Assembly (NCBI GenBank): GCA_029721435.1
Contig: CM056573.1
Span: 2,702,501-2,766,500, forward strand
DNA length: 64,000 nucleotides
From: Gymnothorax reevesii
Taxonomy: Eukaryota > Chordata > Actinopteri > Anguilliformes > Muraenidae
Direction of reading: 5' to 3'
Shown here: positions 48,095-59,935 of the stretch, one piece after another
Layout of the letters: each line of letters opens with the position of its first letter
How positions within the stretch are numbered: position 1 is the stretch's first letter
Notes under the pieces: generated by a model
What the model saw: the letters and a program-made list of their open reading frames with translations, nothing else
Databases searched by the model: none
Told to the model about the DNA's origin: nothing
Translations under genes and position numbers: made by a program

Positions 48095-48760
48095 GGAGGT
48101 CATGTTTTCACCCGTGTTTGTCTGTCTGTTAACAGGATAACTCAAAGTTATGAACAGTTCGGCTCGGACTTTGGTAGGATGATCGGTGGAGGTCCAAGGA
48201 AGAGTTGATTAAATTTTGAAAGTGATCTAGAACTTCTTCTGGATTCTGGATCCAGAAGAAGTTAAAATGTACCTGAACAGAATAATTGTCCCTTATGTAA
48301 TTAACAGATTTTCATAAAATTTCAGGATTAAATAAAATCTACTCTACTGTAGAATTGATTATAGTTGCTGGTGTTCTGGATAATATTCTTGAGGATCCAG
48401 AACCAACTAGACAAGTCAGTCACCCGCGACCAATGGGTGTAGCCCTCGATTGACCACATTTGTCACTGTGGCTTATTTTTGAGAAAAATTGTCAATTATT
48501 TAGTGAATCATATTACCATTGTAACCAAAATCAATTGTCCTAATTACTGCCCATATACATACCAAAAGAAAAGAAAAGAAATAGCTCTAAGTTCGTACGT
48601 ATAGAGCGTCCACAAGGAAATCTCTGTTGGCGGTAGTGGACACATAACGAGGCCCAATCCATAGTAGCCCTGACGTCGTCCAGGGGCCACAATAACACGA
48701 AAATATGGCGCAGAGGTATGCGCTCTACCGAGTGACTTTAGAGTTCCCTCCTTTTTTTGT
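48095..48760 (+). repeat. Dispersed repeat (family R), second copy
   Basis: CAGAGGAGGTCATGTTTTCA, GTTTGTCTGTCTGTTAACAG, GGATAACTCAAAGTTATGAA, GGTCCAAGGAAGAGTTGATT and later GCGCAGAGGTATGCGCTCTA then CCGAGTG follow a common fish repeat. It matches the split copy at 28610-29300. Confidence 0.65.
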
Positions 48761-50507
48761 GAAGTCTGGTATTTTTTCTCCTACAGTCGCAACATTACAG
48801 TTCTGGCATCTTTAGTGTATTTCAGTCCATATGGAGCATAATGCTGAGAGTGTTTTGTGCGAGAGAATTTCAGAGCATGAATCATTTTTATTGACTAAAA
48901 TACTTGGTTCAGCCAAAACTTCAGATACATCACAGGTTATTCTCATTGAATAAAGCAGTGAATTGTCAGCACAACACTGTGAACTGTGAAAAACATCATT
49001 CAGTAGAATCTTTCTCTGAAGAAAACATTAGAGGGCCAATGCTGGTACTGCAAGACACAGGATTCACAAATCTAACCAGCAGACATAATAAGAATGTTCC
49101 AGAAATCCAACTGCAAAATATTCATAATGTAAATATTGAACAGCCTTAAACGTTTCATAATTTTTAGTCATTATTTCTGTCGTAAATCAATGCAGCTCGA
49201 TCGTCTAAAGTGGCCATCATTTAACCTTGATTATGAAAGCAATAGTCCACATGACATAAGAGATTACATTTGATATTATATTGATTTTTAATCTCACTGT
49301 AGGTTAGAAGGCAGTTGTTCACGTTTGTGGAAATGAGTTTCGGGAGATGATGAGCGATATGATGAGAAGCTGAAACGTAACAGCAGTAAGTGCGAACTAC
49401 AACTGCAGAATATTACATTTGTCCAGTCTGCGCATCTGAAAGCACAGTGTACTCTGAGATTAACAGGTTTTTCCCATGACACAAACCTTAAACTCCCTCA
49501 TTTTCATGCTCGCAGTGCAGGATGTCCTGCTGAAATGTTCCTGGAAACTTGGGTTGGCTGAGGAAAACTATGAATTGAAGCACCTATTACTAAAACCCCA
49601 TAAGTCACACTTGACCTGACTTGACTTGTGGGGTTTTAGTAATTAGTGCGTCAATTACAGAAAAACTTGCACTGCTTATCAATCATTTGGAACATCATTT
49701 TTTGTTCAGATTCCAGTGCCACAGTATGTCACTGCTGACTAGTGAAAATTAAATACCATTATTGATATTAAAATTATGAATTGCTGCTTGCCAATGATTG
49801 TCAAATAAAAATATGATCTTGTCAGTTATGGAACTATATACTACTAATGAAGGATGTACTGCAGCCACAGTGGAGATTTTCAGTGCTGTACTGTCAGAGG
49901 TATAAAAGTCCAACAGTAACCTCACATTAAAATTCTTATGAGCTCCATAACAGTTTGCATTTATATTCCGTCATCAGGAGAGGAAGGATTTCACAGCGGT
50001 GTTAGAGAGGGGCCGACCGCTGGGGAAATATTACTGTGAGGAAGGGTAGATATGTACGCATTGTGTTACTGCAATAATATTGGATTCATGAAATTACTGA
50101 TAGTTTCAATGTATGTTTTCATCAGGGTATTGATTCATCCCTAAATGCCCTGAAGAAGGCTTTTAGAAAAACATTTGTAATTTTATGAATTAATTATCAT
50201 TGCATCTTGACTAAAAGTGTACGACTGCCCTTTTTAAGATGTAGTCAGCAACCTAACATTAATTTGCTCATTAGCGAAGGCGAACCACAAGAATGGCAGC
50301 CAGTTTGTTTTTACCTGGCATCATCATTCATTATATCACACAGTAATCAGAAATTTTTCAATCCTCAATTATTTTGACTTAAAAAAAATAATCGATTTGT
50401 TTTTTAAAGATTCTGATTTCCTATAATAGACAAAATGGCACATATTTGTTAGCTAGGCTTATAAGTGACTCTATGGCAGTATTCATAATTTGGTATGGTT
50501 AAAAAGA
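48761..50507. other. No gene recognised; contains a strong hairpin
   Basis: Only the hairpin at 49580-49649 stands out. The open frame 48904-49149 has no recognisable family. Confidence 0.45.
49580..49649. repeat. 70-nt hairpin-forming inverted repeat
   Basis: ATTACTAAAACCCCA (49586-49600) and TGGGGTTTTAGTAAT (49629-49643) are perfect complements. Pairing extends outward through GCAC/GTGC and inward through AAGTCA/TGACTT, leaving a loop of about 14 bases. The shape resembles a small foldback element or a precursor-like hairpin; there is no evidence of expression. Confidence 0.75.
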
Positions 50508-50513
50508 TGTTAC

Positions 50514-51577
50514 TGTGATGTAGCGCTCAGGAACCAGTCGCGAGAACCAAGCAATGCAGTAGGTGGGAATTTTATTAAGCGAGGGGGTAAACCCCTGCAG
50601 GGCAGAAGGCAACAGTACAAAGTCCACAATCCAAAAATCACAATCCACAGGGCAGAATCTGGGTCGAAAACCAGGGCAGCAATCACAGTACTCGTAGTCA
50701 GACAGAAAAGGTTTCAAAAAACAGATGCAGACAGAATTCCAAATCAGAGTAAAAATTGTAAATCAGGGACGGTCCAGTCAGAAAAGAATCACAAAGAAGA
50801 CGAGGCGAAAACAAACGTAGCACAGGCAAACCAAGAGAAACGTTCTGACAAGAAACTGTGGTGAGAAGAGTCCTAATATACACACACGGGGGGTCACATG
50901 CTATACAGAAATCAGGGGTAGAGAATCAGACTAATTACAAAGGAGGAAACATGAGGCAGAACCTAATCACATGAAATAGGCAAAAGCCAAAATGCGGACA
51001 GGGATCACGAGACAGCCAATTGACAAAACATACAGCTCCAGTTAAAGGATTTAACGTGTGCTCAGATAATGAGAGAAAGGACAGCGTGAGCAGGTGCGGA
51101 GGATCCGCTGAAACGCAGCAGAGAAGATTAGGGAGAGACAAGAGGCGGAGACTAGAACAGGGCAAGTGCTGAGAGCTTGTTAATCAATTCGTAAGGTGCA
51201 GCTATACAATCCCTAGTGCTCGTTAGAAAGTTGGTATTATATACAATGTTAGTCTAGGTTAGTAACTTTAACAAAAACAACAAACTGTTAGTTTTGGTTA
51301 GTAATCTAGAAAAGCAAGATGAAGGAAGTAAACGAGACTGGAAGGAATGGTTGAAATCCCAGAAACCATGAAATCACCCGACAGAGTGGCACGCAGTACT
51401 GGGGCAGTGAGTGATCACATGACATGAGACCAGACAGGGGGAGACAAAATGCAATGCAGGGCAGAAGTAAAAACATGGACTGGAATAATAACAGCAGAGC
51501 GGATAATGGCAAAAACAAAAACATGGCCGAAACTAAACTAAGACAAAACACAAACAGAGCCAGACAGAATCATAACA
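50514..51577 (-). mobile_element. Solo LTR, family A copy 5
   Basis: On the minus strand it begins TGTTATGATTCTG (51577) and ends CTACATCACA (50514). AATAAA reads on the minus strand at 50571-50576. Sequence such as GTACGGTGATC-like U3 blocks, CTGTTAGTTTTGG and GGGATTGTATAGCTGCACC matches the plus-strand copies. The flanks GAGAC and GTAAC agree at only three of five positions, so the duplication is eroded or was never exact. Length is 1064 bp. The open frames at 50490-50864 and 51306-51551 are LTR sequence. Confidence 0.8.
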
Positions 51578-51581
51578 GTCT

Positions 51582-53046
51582 CCCATTTAAAATGCTTTCT
51601 TTTTAACACAGAAAACATTTTGAATAAGATCCAACTTAAAACCTATTACACTGCTGAAAAAAAAGGGATTAAATTCAGAGTAACTTTTGGATTAATGCTT
51701 TAATAGCTTATTATTGCCATCCGTATAATATCAAATGTATCACATTATTGGTGGCCGCTTGGTCATTTTTTCATTAATAATTTCTTAATCATTGTAGGTT
51801 TGTGTATTGACTTTGTTTATTCACTAAATAAGTTGTTTGATTGTTAATCAGACGATCTTAGAAGAAAACAGTTTTAAAGCATCATGCATTAAAAGGTGAG
51901 AGGCTGAGCGTACGGCACTAAAAATATGTCAGAGCATCAGCGGGTGTTCGGGGCGAAGAGGTTAATGCATTTCATTGTCTCAAAAAAGAGAAAGAGCAGT
52001 TTTGAGAAGTAAAGTAACTACAAAAATTATTCTTCCCTTTTTAAGAGACAGACCTTCTGAGGGTTTCATTAAATTGCAAATCTTATTTACCAAATTTAAT
52101 CAGTCTCCAGCTTGACTGAACAAGTGGGACCATTTTGCTCGATGAGGAAAGGTTTTTGAAATCTGTCCACATGCACAGAAGCTACGGCGAGTGAAAGTCA
52201 GAGGCATCCATCTGGATATAATTCATGAGTAAAACCTTTGGATGACATACACAACACTATGTGCCCTCAATTCAGCATTACATCTGACCTTCTTCTCACC
52301 CCACCTGCTGCAGAGGACAGTGTTTGGCAGCGATGCCATGTTGGCTCAACAATGGACTTTAAGAGCCCTGCTTTAGGGAGGCAAACATCAGGAAAAAGGT
52401 TTGAACTTTGGATGAACTGGCACAAGGAGTCATTTCCTCAATCTTGTCATGTGACTGCCACTGTTGACAAAGCTGTCGGCTTCCGGGAAGCACACCTTCA
52501 GAGATATTAAACATGACTGCTGGGACATGTCGGTGCAAACCCTTGTCTAGTCAAAAACTGTGTCTGTGTTTTTGTCTCTACTGATTCTATTCAGTAAAAG
52601 AGATTAAGAGTCTTTGTGCGCTTCCATAGATTTGAATAACAGCAACATGCTTCCAGTATCTCTGTATTCAGACGCATACAACAACACATTTCTGTCTGTA
52701 TCTATCGACAAAAAATCTGACAATAAAGTCCAAGTTAAAGAGAAAATAAAAATAACTATTTGTCTTGTCTCTGTGTCCGTCCGCACCCTTTTTAATGGGC
52801 CTAACTGGGAGGTGTGAAGTCTATAATGACAGAAAATGCTTTTAAAGATGTAAGTACACAAATGTTTAAGGGTTCCTCACTAACACAGAGGTTGTTCTGG
52901 TGTGCACTGGTTCATTGGCAGGTTGTCCTTTTTCCGGGGTTCGACTGTATTTCACAGTAACTAGTGATCCACATAAAGCATCTTTCGCTTAACTGTGGAG
53001 TCAGGCAACCAGTTAGTCACAAATCAATCAATCAGTCAAACTGATG
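51582..53046. other. No recognisable feature
   Basis: Open frames at 52238-52510 and 52604-52861 show no family signature. Confidence 0.4.
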
Positions 53047-53048
53047 TA

Positions 53049-53303
53049 CACCGTAAAACCAATTTTTTAAGTTCTGAACATATGCAAAAAAAAATTTTTT
53101 ACAATTTTTAAACGTCAAAATGTTTAGATTTAATTTTAAAGTGTATTCAACAAATCTGAAAAAAAAAACTCTATCACAACATTCAATGAAGATAGGAGTT
53201 TTTAATGAGAACACCTATTTACAAAAATAATCACCAGGCATTTAGCTTTTACAAATTGGTGTTTAGATTATGAACATGTCACATGACCCACAGTTTTACA
53301 GCG
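53049..53303. mobile_element. MITE with CACTGTAAAA-type ends, copy 3
   Basis: CACCGTAAAACC at the left and GTTTTACAGCG at the right are inverted repeats with mismatches, flanked by TA on both sides (53047-53048, 53304-53305). The interior is AT-rich and non-coding. Confidence 0.55.
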
Positions 53304-53920
53304 TACACAACAAGGCCCGATTACAGACCAACACTCAGGAACTGTCCACTCAACACAGAGGTTTTTGAAATCAGAATTTTCAATACATTTCAGTCTTTTG
53401 TCCTCAACCACAGACTGGGAAAATGTAGTTTTTGCTTTGTGATGTCAGGGTAACCAGACCTTATTTCCGTTAGCATATGGCACAATCTCTTGCTTTTTAA
53501 GACATCGACCAAACACTGCTGATGAAGTTTTTGCACGCTAACACATAAAGGTTTACACATAAATTGGTTACTCAATCACCACACTGTGACACGGAGGAGT
53601 CAGAATGCTGTACAGTAGTCACTGCTGCGTAATCTCACTCTCCCACAAAACCCATCCCCTTCCTGCCTGCGCCGATGCCCCGTTCGTGACTTCAATACCT
53701 TCACCTGAGTCGGTCCGGCCTGGCAGCCCAAACTACCGGTTATGGCTATTTTATTTATGACCTGTGATTGGCCAGTATTGTCCTGCATTACATTGAATCA
53801 TCGATGACTGTTAGTTTGGCAGACTGTAGAGCTCTTTACCAGCGTTCTACGTCTGGATGGAGATTTTCACAGAGATGATGGAGAGCGATGGAGGAAGAAC
53901 CCTGTTTTTAAAAATACGCC

Positions 53921-53953
53921 TGTGTGTGTGTGTGTGTATGTGTGTGTGTGTGT
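53921..53953. repeat. (TG)n microsatellite
   Basis: About 16 TG units with one A interruption. Confidence 0.95.
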
Positions 53954-55483
53954 ACCCTCAGCCTCAGACACCTGTTCCACGGGAGCTGGAAATGGCCGTT
54001 TCGTCTGAAGGCGTTTATTTCCTGTGGTTCATGAAACCCTGAGAGACCCTCAGAGCCACGGAGAGCTGCAGCCCCCCCAACAGGAGACACCTGAAGCTGA
54101 ACTTACATCACAGAGCTGAGTGTACAAGCACACACTGCAGGCTGTGATTTATGGCTGATCCAGGATCTGCTCACTAGCTTAATAAGGACCTTCTATTCCA
54201 CAGAGTTCCTTTAGCTCCCACTGAATTCTGGGATGTCCCTTCAAAAACACACACACTGCAGGTTTCCACTGCACAGCATGGGCCAGGATCAACAACTGAC
54301 TTCCTATATATTTATTTATTTATTTATTAACCCTTTCGGTACCAACAGAAGACATACAGTTTGTCCCAACTTTATTGTATCAATTCCTGACAGATCCAGT
54401 ATGACAAGCGATATTGATAAAATTACAGTATGTTTTAATTCACAAAAAAAAACATATGTATCCAATAGATAGCTCTGATTCGTGTTACTGTTTTCAGCAT
54501 TGAAAAGGTTAAAAATGCATTAAAGACATGGTCATCTGTGAGCCACAATTAAACATAACAACTAAATTTTGGAATTTATTCAGGCTCAATAATTTGTTAT
54601 TTTGATATTTTATTTTTGCATGATGATTGAACAGAAGTTCTGTCACTCTGTCTGTCTGCTCCCCTATTTTAATTAGTCATTTTTCACCTGAACTTGATTT
54701 TGGCCATTTTGGCCGATCTCGATGTCATTTGGCTTGTAGGTCACAATGGCCACCACCTCACTAAGGACTGAATAAGTGGTTTCATTAAGCCATGATTTTT
54801 CATTGGATCCCCCTGAAACTTTTGCATAAAAGACTTCTTCTTTCTAAGAGAGGCTTTGAACTTGAAATAACCCACCCAGTGGAGGGAACGTGTTTGAAGT
54901 ACGGCTGACACACAAGACTGTAGCACTTGTGAAAGATCTGTGATTATACACCTTACTAATGAGCAGACTTTTTCTGATGTTACGAAGCTTTTGTGTAGAT
55001 CATAAGTTAAATCCATTATCACTCTTATTCCTTTGCCAGATTATAAGAACAAACACTCAACACTGTGAACATCTGAAAACAGTTTAATTCACTACCTCAG
55101 GCGTTAGAAGTCATGTGACTATAATAAAATAAAAAATTGTTTGGCCTTACTTTCAAAGTAATGCAATATTGGACATGTAAACTTCAACAAAATCAAACTG
55201 AATCATCCTACAGCCTTATTTTTGCATAATCAGGACTCTAATTTGTTTCTGAACGTAACATTTTGATGTTTTAAACGTAACGTTTTGACCAAATGGGACG
55301 GAGCAATACCCTCCGAATCAAGAGGCATTTGACTGAAGTAGCTATTGCCATTTACTGCATGCTCAAATGATAACCCCAGCACTGAAAAATGACAAAATCT
55401 CCATGAAAATGAGTCAAATCACTTTCAGAATTGCAGGTGCACAGGTTTTCCCTGTGATGCTACTGCATGACAAGTTTGAAAAC
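53954..55483. other. No recognisable feature
   Basis: A short ATTT run lies near 54310. No gene or bounded element seen. Confidence 0.4.
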
Positions 55484-55485
55484 TA

Positions 55486-55709
55486 CAGGTGCTGGTCTAC
55501 GAATTAGAATAATTTGAAATAGTGCAATCGTAAAATTTTTAAATGCATTTTTTGTGCAGAAAGCAAATCAGGTGTTCACCGCGCCTGTCCTACTTGTTAG
55601 AGTAATCACAGAACTCGCTACCTGTAAAAAATTTGCTCAGCTGAGCTTTCCAAAAGGCCCATTTAGGCCATTTAACTGTGACACTGTTGTTTTATTGAAT
55701 TAGAATAAT
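55486..55709. repeat. Left 224-bp terminal inverted repeat of the Tc1-like element
   Basis: It starts CAGGTGCTGGTCTACGAATT and ends TGAATTAGAATAAT, with internal CAGGTGTTCACCGCGCCTGT. A near-copy of the inner end (CACTGAATTAGAATAAT) follows at 55723-55739. Confidence 0.9.
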
Positions 55710-55767
55710 GGAGAAACCGTTTCACTGAATTAGAATAATTTTTATTATAATTAGAATCATAACTTTC

Positions 55768-56762
55768 TCAGTATTTTGTGGCTGCCCCCTTGGCTTGTAT
55801 GACTGCCTGAAGTCTCCGCGGCATCGATTTGACCAGCTTGTCGCAAGTTTCTGCACTCACTGCTTCCCAGGCTGTGGCGATGTTCTGCTTCAGTTGGTCC
55901 AGCGTAGTCGGCCTTCTGTCGCGAATTTTCCGCTTGACGATGGCCCAAAGGTTTTCAATGACTTTGAGGTCAGGCGAGTTGGCCGGCCATGCCAAAACTT
56001 CAAGCTGTTTTTCGGCGAACCAATCTTTGGTCGACTTTGGCGCATGAGCCGGTCCAAGATCCTTTTGAAATATGAAGTCTTCTTCGCCGAACTGTCCTTC
56101 AACAGTCGGAATCAGGAACGTTTCCAGAACATGTTGGTATACGGCAGCATTGACAGTCTTCTTGAGGAAGCAGAGTTTCCCTACACCCCGAGCGGACCAT
56201 AACGCTCTGGGGAAACTTGACGGATCTTTTCACGGCCTCGTGGTTGCAGGTTTCGCCACCACAACGCCAGACACGAGGACCTTGGTCACCGAAGGAGATG
56301 CAGAAGCGTGATTCGTCACTGAAGACCACTTTCTGCCAGTCTTCAGCAGGCCACTCGCCGTGTTCTTTGGCCCACTTCAGCCGTTTCTCCATTTGTTTCT
56401 TGTTCAGCATCGGTTTTACTGCTGGAACACGAGATTTGAAGCTGAGTTCGCGCAGACGACGGTAAGTGGTTGATCTCGAGACGTTATTGCTGGTCTGCTC
56501 GTTCCACAAGTCGCTGAGCTCAGAAATGGACTTGAACCGGTTGCTGACTGCGATCTTTCTCAGCTGCTTGTTGTCACGAGCAGAAGTTTTTCGGACGCCG
56601 GAACAGTTGGTGCTCTTGCTGCAGTCTTTCTTGAGAGCCTTGCAGACGAAATACTGGCTGATGCCGACCTGCTCAGCAATTTTAGTTTGGGTCAAGCCTT
56701 GTTGGCGAAGGGTTGAATTTGAGTCACTATTCCCGTTGAGAGGTCGCGCTGCTGACCCATGA
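55768..56762 (-). pseudogene. Tc1-like DDE transposase, frameshifted
   Basis: The enzyme would bind the element ends and catalyse cut-and-paste at TA. Translation starts at ATG 56762 (MGQQRDLSTGIVTQ). It shifts frame near 56710 and continues from 56695 with TQTKIAEQVGISQYFVCKAL, the first helix-turn-helix, then SRSTTYRRLREL. The first catalytic Asp is in FSDESRF (about 56315). After VKFPQSVMV a second shift (about 56195) moves the reading to VNAAVYQHVLETFLIP. The second Asp is in FQKDLGPAHA (about 56065). The C-terminal segment, open at 55768-55995, holds SPDLKVIENLW with the catalytic Glu, and ends in QAKGAATKY. All three acidic residues survive; only a few small indels separate this from an open gene. 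Intronless and roughly normal length (about 330 codons). Confidence 0.9.
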
Positions 56763-56878
56763 TTGATTTTACAACTTAGAAATTCTACTCAACCCTGACT
56801 TTATACTGCACAGTGAACACTCTTCACAGAAAACAAAAATTCAAGCACTTATTCTAGTTCAATGAAATGACTTATGAA

Positions 56879-57102
56879 TTATTCTAATTCAGTGAAACAA
56901 CAGTGTCACAGTTAAATGGCCTAAATGGGCCTTTTGGAAAGCTCAGCTGAGCACATTTTTTCCAGGTAGCGAGTTCTGTAATTACTCTAACAAGTAGGAC
57001 AGGCGCGGTGAACACCTGATTTGCTTTCTGCACAAAAAATGCATCAAGAAAATTTAACAATTGCGCTATTTCAAATTCTTCTAATTCGTTGACCAGCACC
57101 TG
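56879..57102. repeat. Right 224-bp terminal inverted repeat of the Tc1-like element
   Basis: This is the reverse complement of the left repeat and has the same length. Differences seen by eye include AGAAGAATT for AGAATAATT and TTTTTCCAGG for TTTTTTACAGG (orientation adjusted). Confidence 0.9.
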
Positions 57103-57104
57103 TA

Positions 57105-58029
57105 TACATTTTATGGTTTATGAATAAAACTGTGCACAAAATGCCCCTAATACAAATGTTTCATCAATGATTATGGAGACATTCTGTCATTTATATCAAG
57201 ATAACAAGATTATTTTTAAATTGTAAATGAAAGCCATACATAAACTTTGCTTTGAAATTTCATTAAAAAAAGACCAGAGTGTGAGATTTGGGGATCTATC
57301 AGCAGAAATAATGAGAGAAACAGAATATCATATTCACGAGAAAGTTTTCATGAGTATTCAATCACCTGAAAATAAGAATCGCATTTTCTTTGCCTTAGAA
57401 TGAGGTCTAGATATTAACTGTGAGCCGGTTATATTGCACAGACATTTTTCTACCCAGAAAGCCCAGACAGGACAAACCAAACCCCGACACGAGAGAAGGC
57501 CGTACATGTTTCTTTATGAGTTTAGTGGTCAGCGCAGGTTCTCTTACGTTTGGGAGAGGAGGGTGTGGGGAAAGTTTACTATCGGTTTCAGTCGGAAAAC
57601 TCACTGCTACAGGAATCAGAAAACAACACACTGACCGTTTAACCCTCTATTTACCAAACCCCTTTCCAATTGTGTAAAAATCATTTCCTTCAGCAAATAT
57701 GTTGATTATGGGCCAATATTTGGAAAAATAGTTTTAAAAAAATTTGACCCTTTGGCCCACCTTTCCAAAATGTAGCAGACCTGCTACATTGGGTAATAAT
57801 GCGAATGGAAAAATTAAAGTGACGGACCATTCAAGTTATTCTCAAATGTTTATTTGGCAATAAGAAACAAAACCAGCAGGGTGTCCAGGCTGTTAACCCT
57901 TTCACTTCATGTAGCAGATATGTTACGCTGGTTAATAGAGGGTTAAATAAACTTCATCTCCTGTAGATCATTCACTTACACATTAATAGACGTGATTTAT
58001 TTTAAAACTAAATTCTTTAAAGTAGTGGA
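57105..58029. other. No recognisable feature
   Basis: The open frames near 57407-57677 on both strands overlap and show no family signature. Confidence 0.4.
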
Positions 58030-58034
58030 ATTTC

Positions 58035-58376
58035 TGTCATGGTCTGGCCCTGCAGGCCCTCCCTTCTCCTGGTTGCTCCCCCACCTCAACCAGCCACAGC
58101 TGCTGCTCGTTGAGGTGGAGGTGCTTTGCAAGAGTATATAAGAGCTGCACTGGCAGTTATTCAGTGCAGTGGGATTCTGTAGGCTTTGTCTGTATGTTGG
58201 CTGTTTGATTATGGAGCCCTTTTTGCCGCTGCCCCCCTGGGCATATGTTTGTTGATTTTTAAAATTAAATCTTTATATTTTACTCAGCCTGTGCTCTTGG
58301 GCCCCTCCTTCTTTGGGTACATGGTCCCTGTGCCTGCCGGCTTGTTGCCTTTAGCCGGCGGGACTAAACCATGACA
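58035..58376 (+). mobile_element. Solo LTR, 342 bp (family C), exact borders
   Basis: It begins TGTCATGGT and ends ACCATGACA, a perfect 9-base inverted terminus, and is flanked by ATTTC on both sides (58030-58034, 58377-58381). TATATAAG (58135-58142) and ATTAAA (58264-58269) give plus orientation. The open frame 58186-58374 is LTR sequence. Unrelated to families A and B and to the Gypsy element downstream, as far as can be seen. Confidence 0.92.
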
Positions 58377-58381
58377 ATTTC

Positions 58382-59040
58382 TCAATTATTTGAATGAATG
58401 TCGCAATGATTCTAAATTCAATTCAGAATTGACCCCAGCCACAAATGTTGCATTGCCAATATTGTATACGTCTGCATTTTTCAGCTGATACAGATACTTT
58501 ATACAATTGTTTAACTTCATCTGCAATCTTTTCGTAAGGCCTTGAACTTGCACCTATTTCCTGAAACCTCTTCAGTGTGGTAACTATCCTAATGAGCACA
58601 GTACAAGTTCAGTGACTGCTACAGAAATTTACTGGTTCAATTAAGTGTCTCAACCTGCTCCAGGAAAGAAGTCAGCAAATTGGCTTCATTATTAATTCCA
58701 CTGGGTTTATATGTAAATAGTGCAAAGGACATCATCAATAAATTCCCTTTTGTGGGCCAATGAATCTAATATTCTGCTGCAGCTGAAGTTGAGGGGACCT
58801 TGGGTTAATGAAGATGTCTGTCTTTAGCAGGCTAAGCAGATAATACATTGAGCTCAGGGGTTGTGTTAGCATTCTTTGCTAACTTACAAGTGGTACTTGC
58901 AATTTAAAACAATAGTAATATGATTCAGAATAGAAAAGAGCCAAATCCTACCACCTTACGACACACAATATTGGTGCGGGTATGTTTCATTGGCTTCAGT
59001 TGCAATATTACATCACACAACCAGCCCAGCACTCCTGCCA
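58382..59040. other. No recognisable feature
   Basis: No gene or bounded repeat seen. Confidence 0.4.
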
Positions 59041-59042
59041 TA

Positions 59043-59082
59043 CAGTGCTGTGAAAATGAATTTGCCCCCTTCCTGATCTGGA
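59043..59082. repeat. Tc1-lineage terminal fragment
   Basis: Directly after TA, the sequence CAGTGCTGTGAAAATGAATT then TGCCCCCTTCCTGAT matches the end of the same Tc1 lineage seen at 17504 and 33645. The similarity stops after about 40 bases and no partner end is present. Confidence 0.6.
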
Positions 59083-59789
59083 ACAATGTTGTGCAACTGA
59101 AGTGCAAATACAGAGGAAATCAACAGGAGGTGAACCTTTAGACTCCTGGCACTGACCCCTCAGCAGTGGCGCACTGAACACACAGAGCACTCTTCAGAGG
59201 ACAGTCAGACCATCCATGAATGTTCAGAGATGGATTCAATTTGATTCCAAACCACTGTGATTCCAGCACCATAATTCAGTAAAAATATCATAAATAAATT
59301 GCCTCAGCCCTATTTTTTTCAGACTTACAGTATAAATACAGCATGTGGATACAGTCAGTGGAAATATGTCAAACACGCCCGAAATTGTCATGCAGCAGCC
59401 TCTGATACTCACACACTCCCACACACAGATTCACACACACTCGCCTGCAGCCGGAACGGGCAGAACTGAACAAATGGAGCCTCGGAAATTACACTGAAGA
59501 TCTCACTGGGATTCACAGAGCACAGAGCACTACTGATATGTATACATACATACATATTACCCTAGCATTTAAATATGTTTCCATTTCTCCACATCTGTTC
59601 TGCACTAAAATCCATCAGAGTACATCACAGTATTTCAGTAAATCAGAATCCCTATTAACATGGACAAGTCTCTTTCACGACTTTTCCAGCTGTGGGGTTG
59701 AACTCAGAACTCAATAAAATTTCTTGACAAAAAAAAGGATCTGGTGTAGTACTGTGGCACTGATAACATCCCTGAAGGTGATATTCTCA

Positions 59790-59875
59790 TGAACACATGA
59801 GCCAATCACAAGCAGTGAACTCATGAATGCATGAGCCAATCATGAGCAGTGAACACATGAGCCAATCACGAGCAC
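59790..59875. repeat. Three-unit ~26-bp tandem repeat
   Basis: TGAACACATGAGCCAATCAC then RAGCAG repeats three times, with an 8-base TGAACTCA spacer after the first unit. Confidence 0.8.
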
Positions 59876-59935
59876 TGAAGCACCAGGAGAGCCCATTGTA
59901 TGACTGGGTTGAATATGTCAGTGCTCCTCTATTAT

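Larger units (their letters stand above)
55486..57102 (-). mobile_element. Structurally complete Tc1-like transposon
   Basis: The 1617-bp element is bounded by CAGGTGCTGGTC and GACCAGCACCTG, with TA on both outer sides (55484-55485, 57103-57104). Each end is a long inverted repeat of 224 bases (55486-55709, 56879-57102) with few mismatches by eye. A single transposase gene lies between them on the minus strand. The GAATTAGAATAAT motif occurs at the outer and inner part of each repeat, an IR/DR-like layout. The gene is broken, so the copy is not autonomous, but the intact ends could in principle be recognised by a related enzyme. Confidence 0.93.

Noticed and set aside
50490..50864. 124-codon plus-strand open frame
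   Set aside because: It is the antisense of LTR copy 5.
55795..56202. 135-codon plus-strand open frame
   Set aside because: It is the antisense of the Tc1-like transposase pseudogene.
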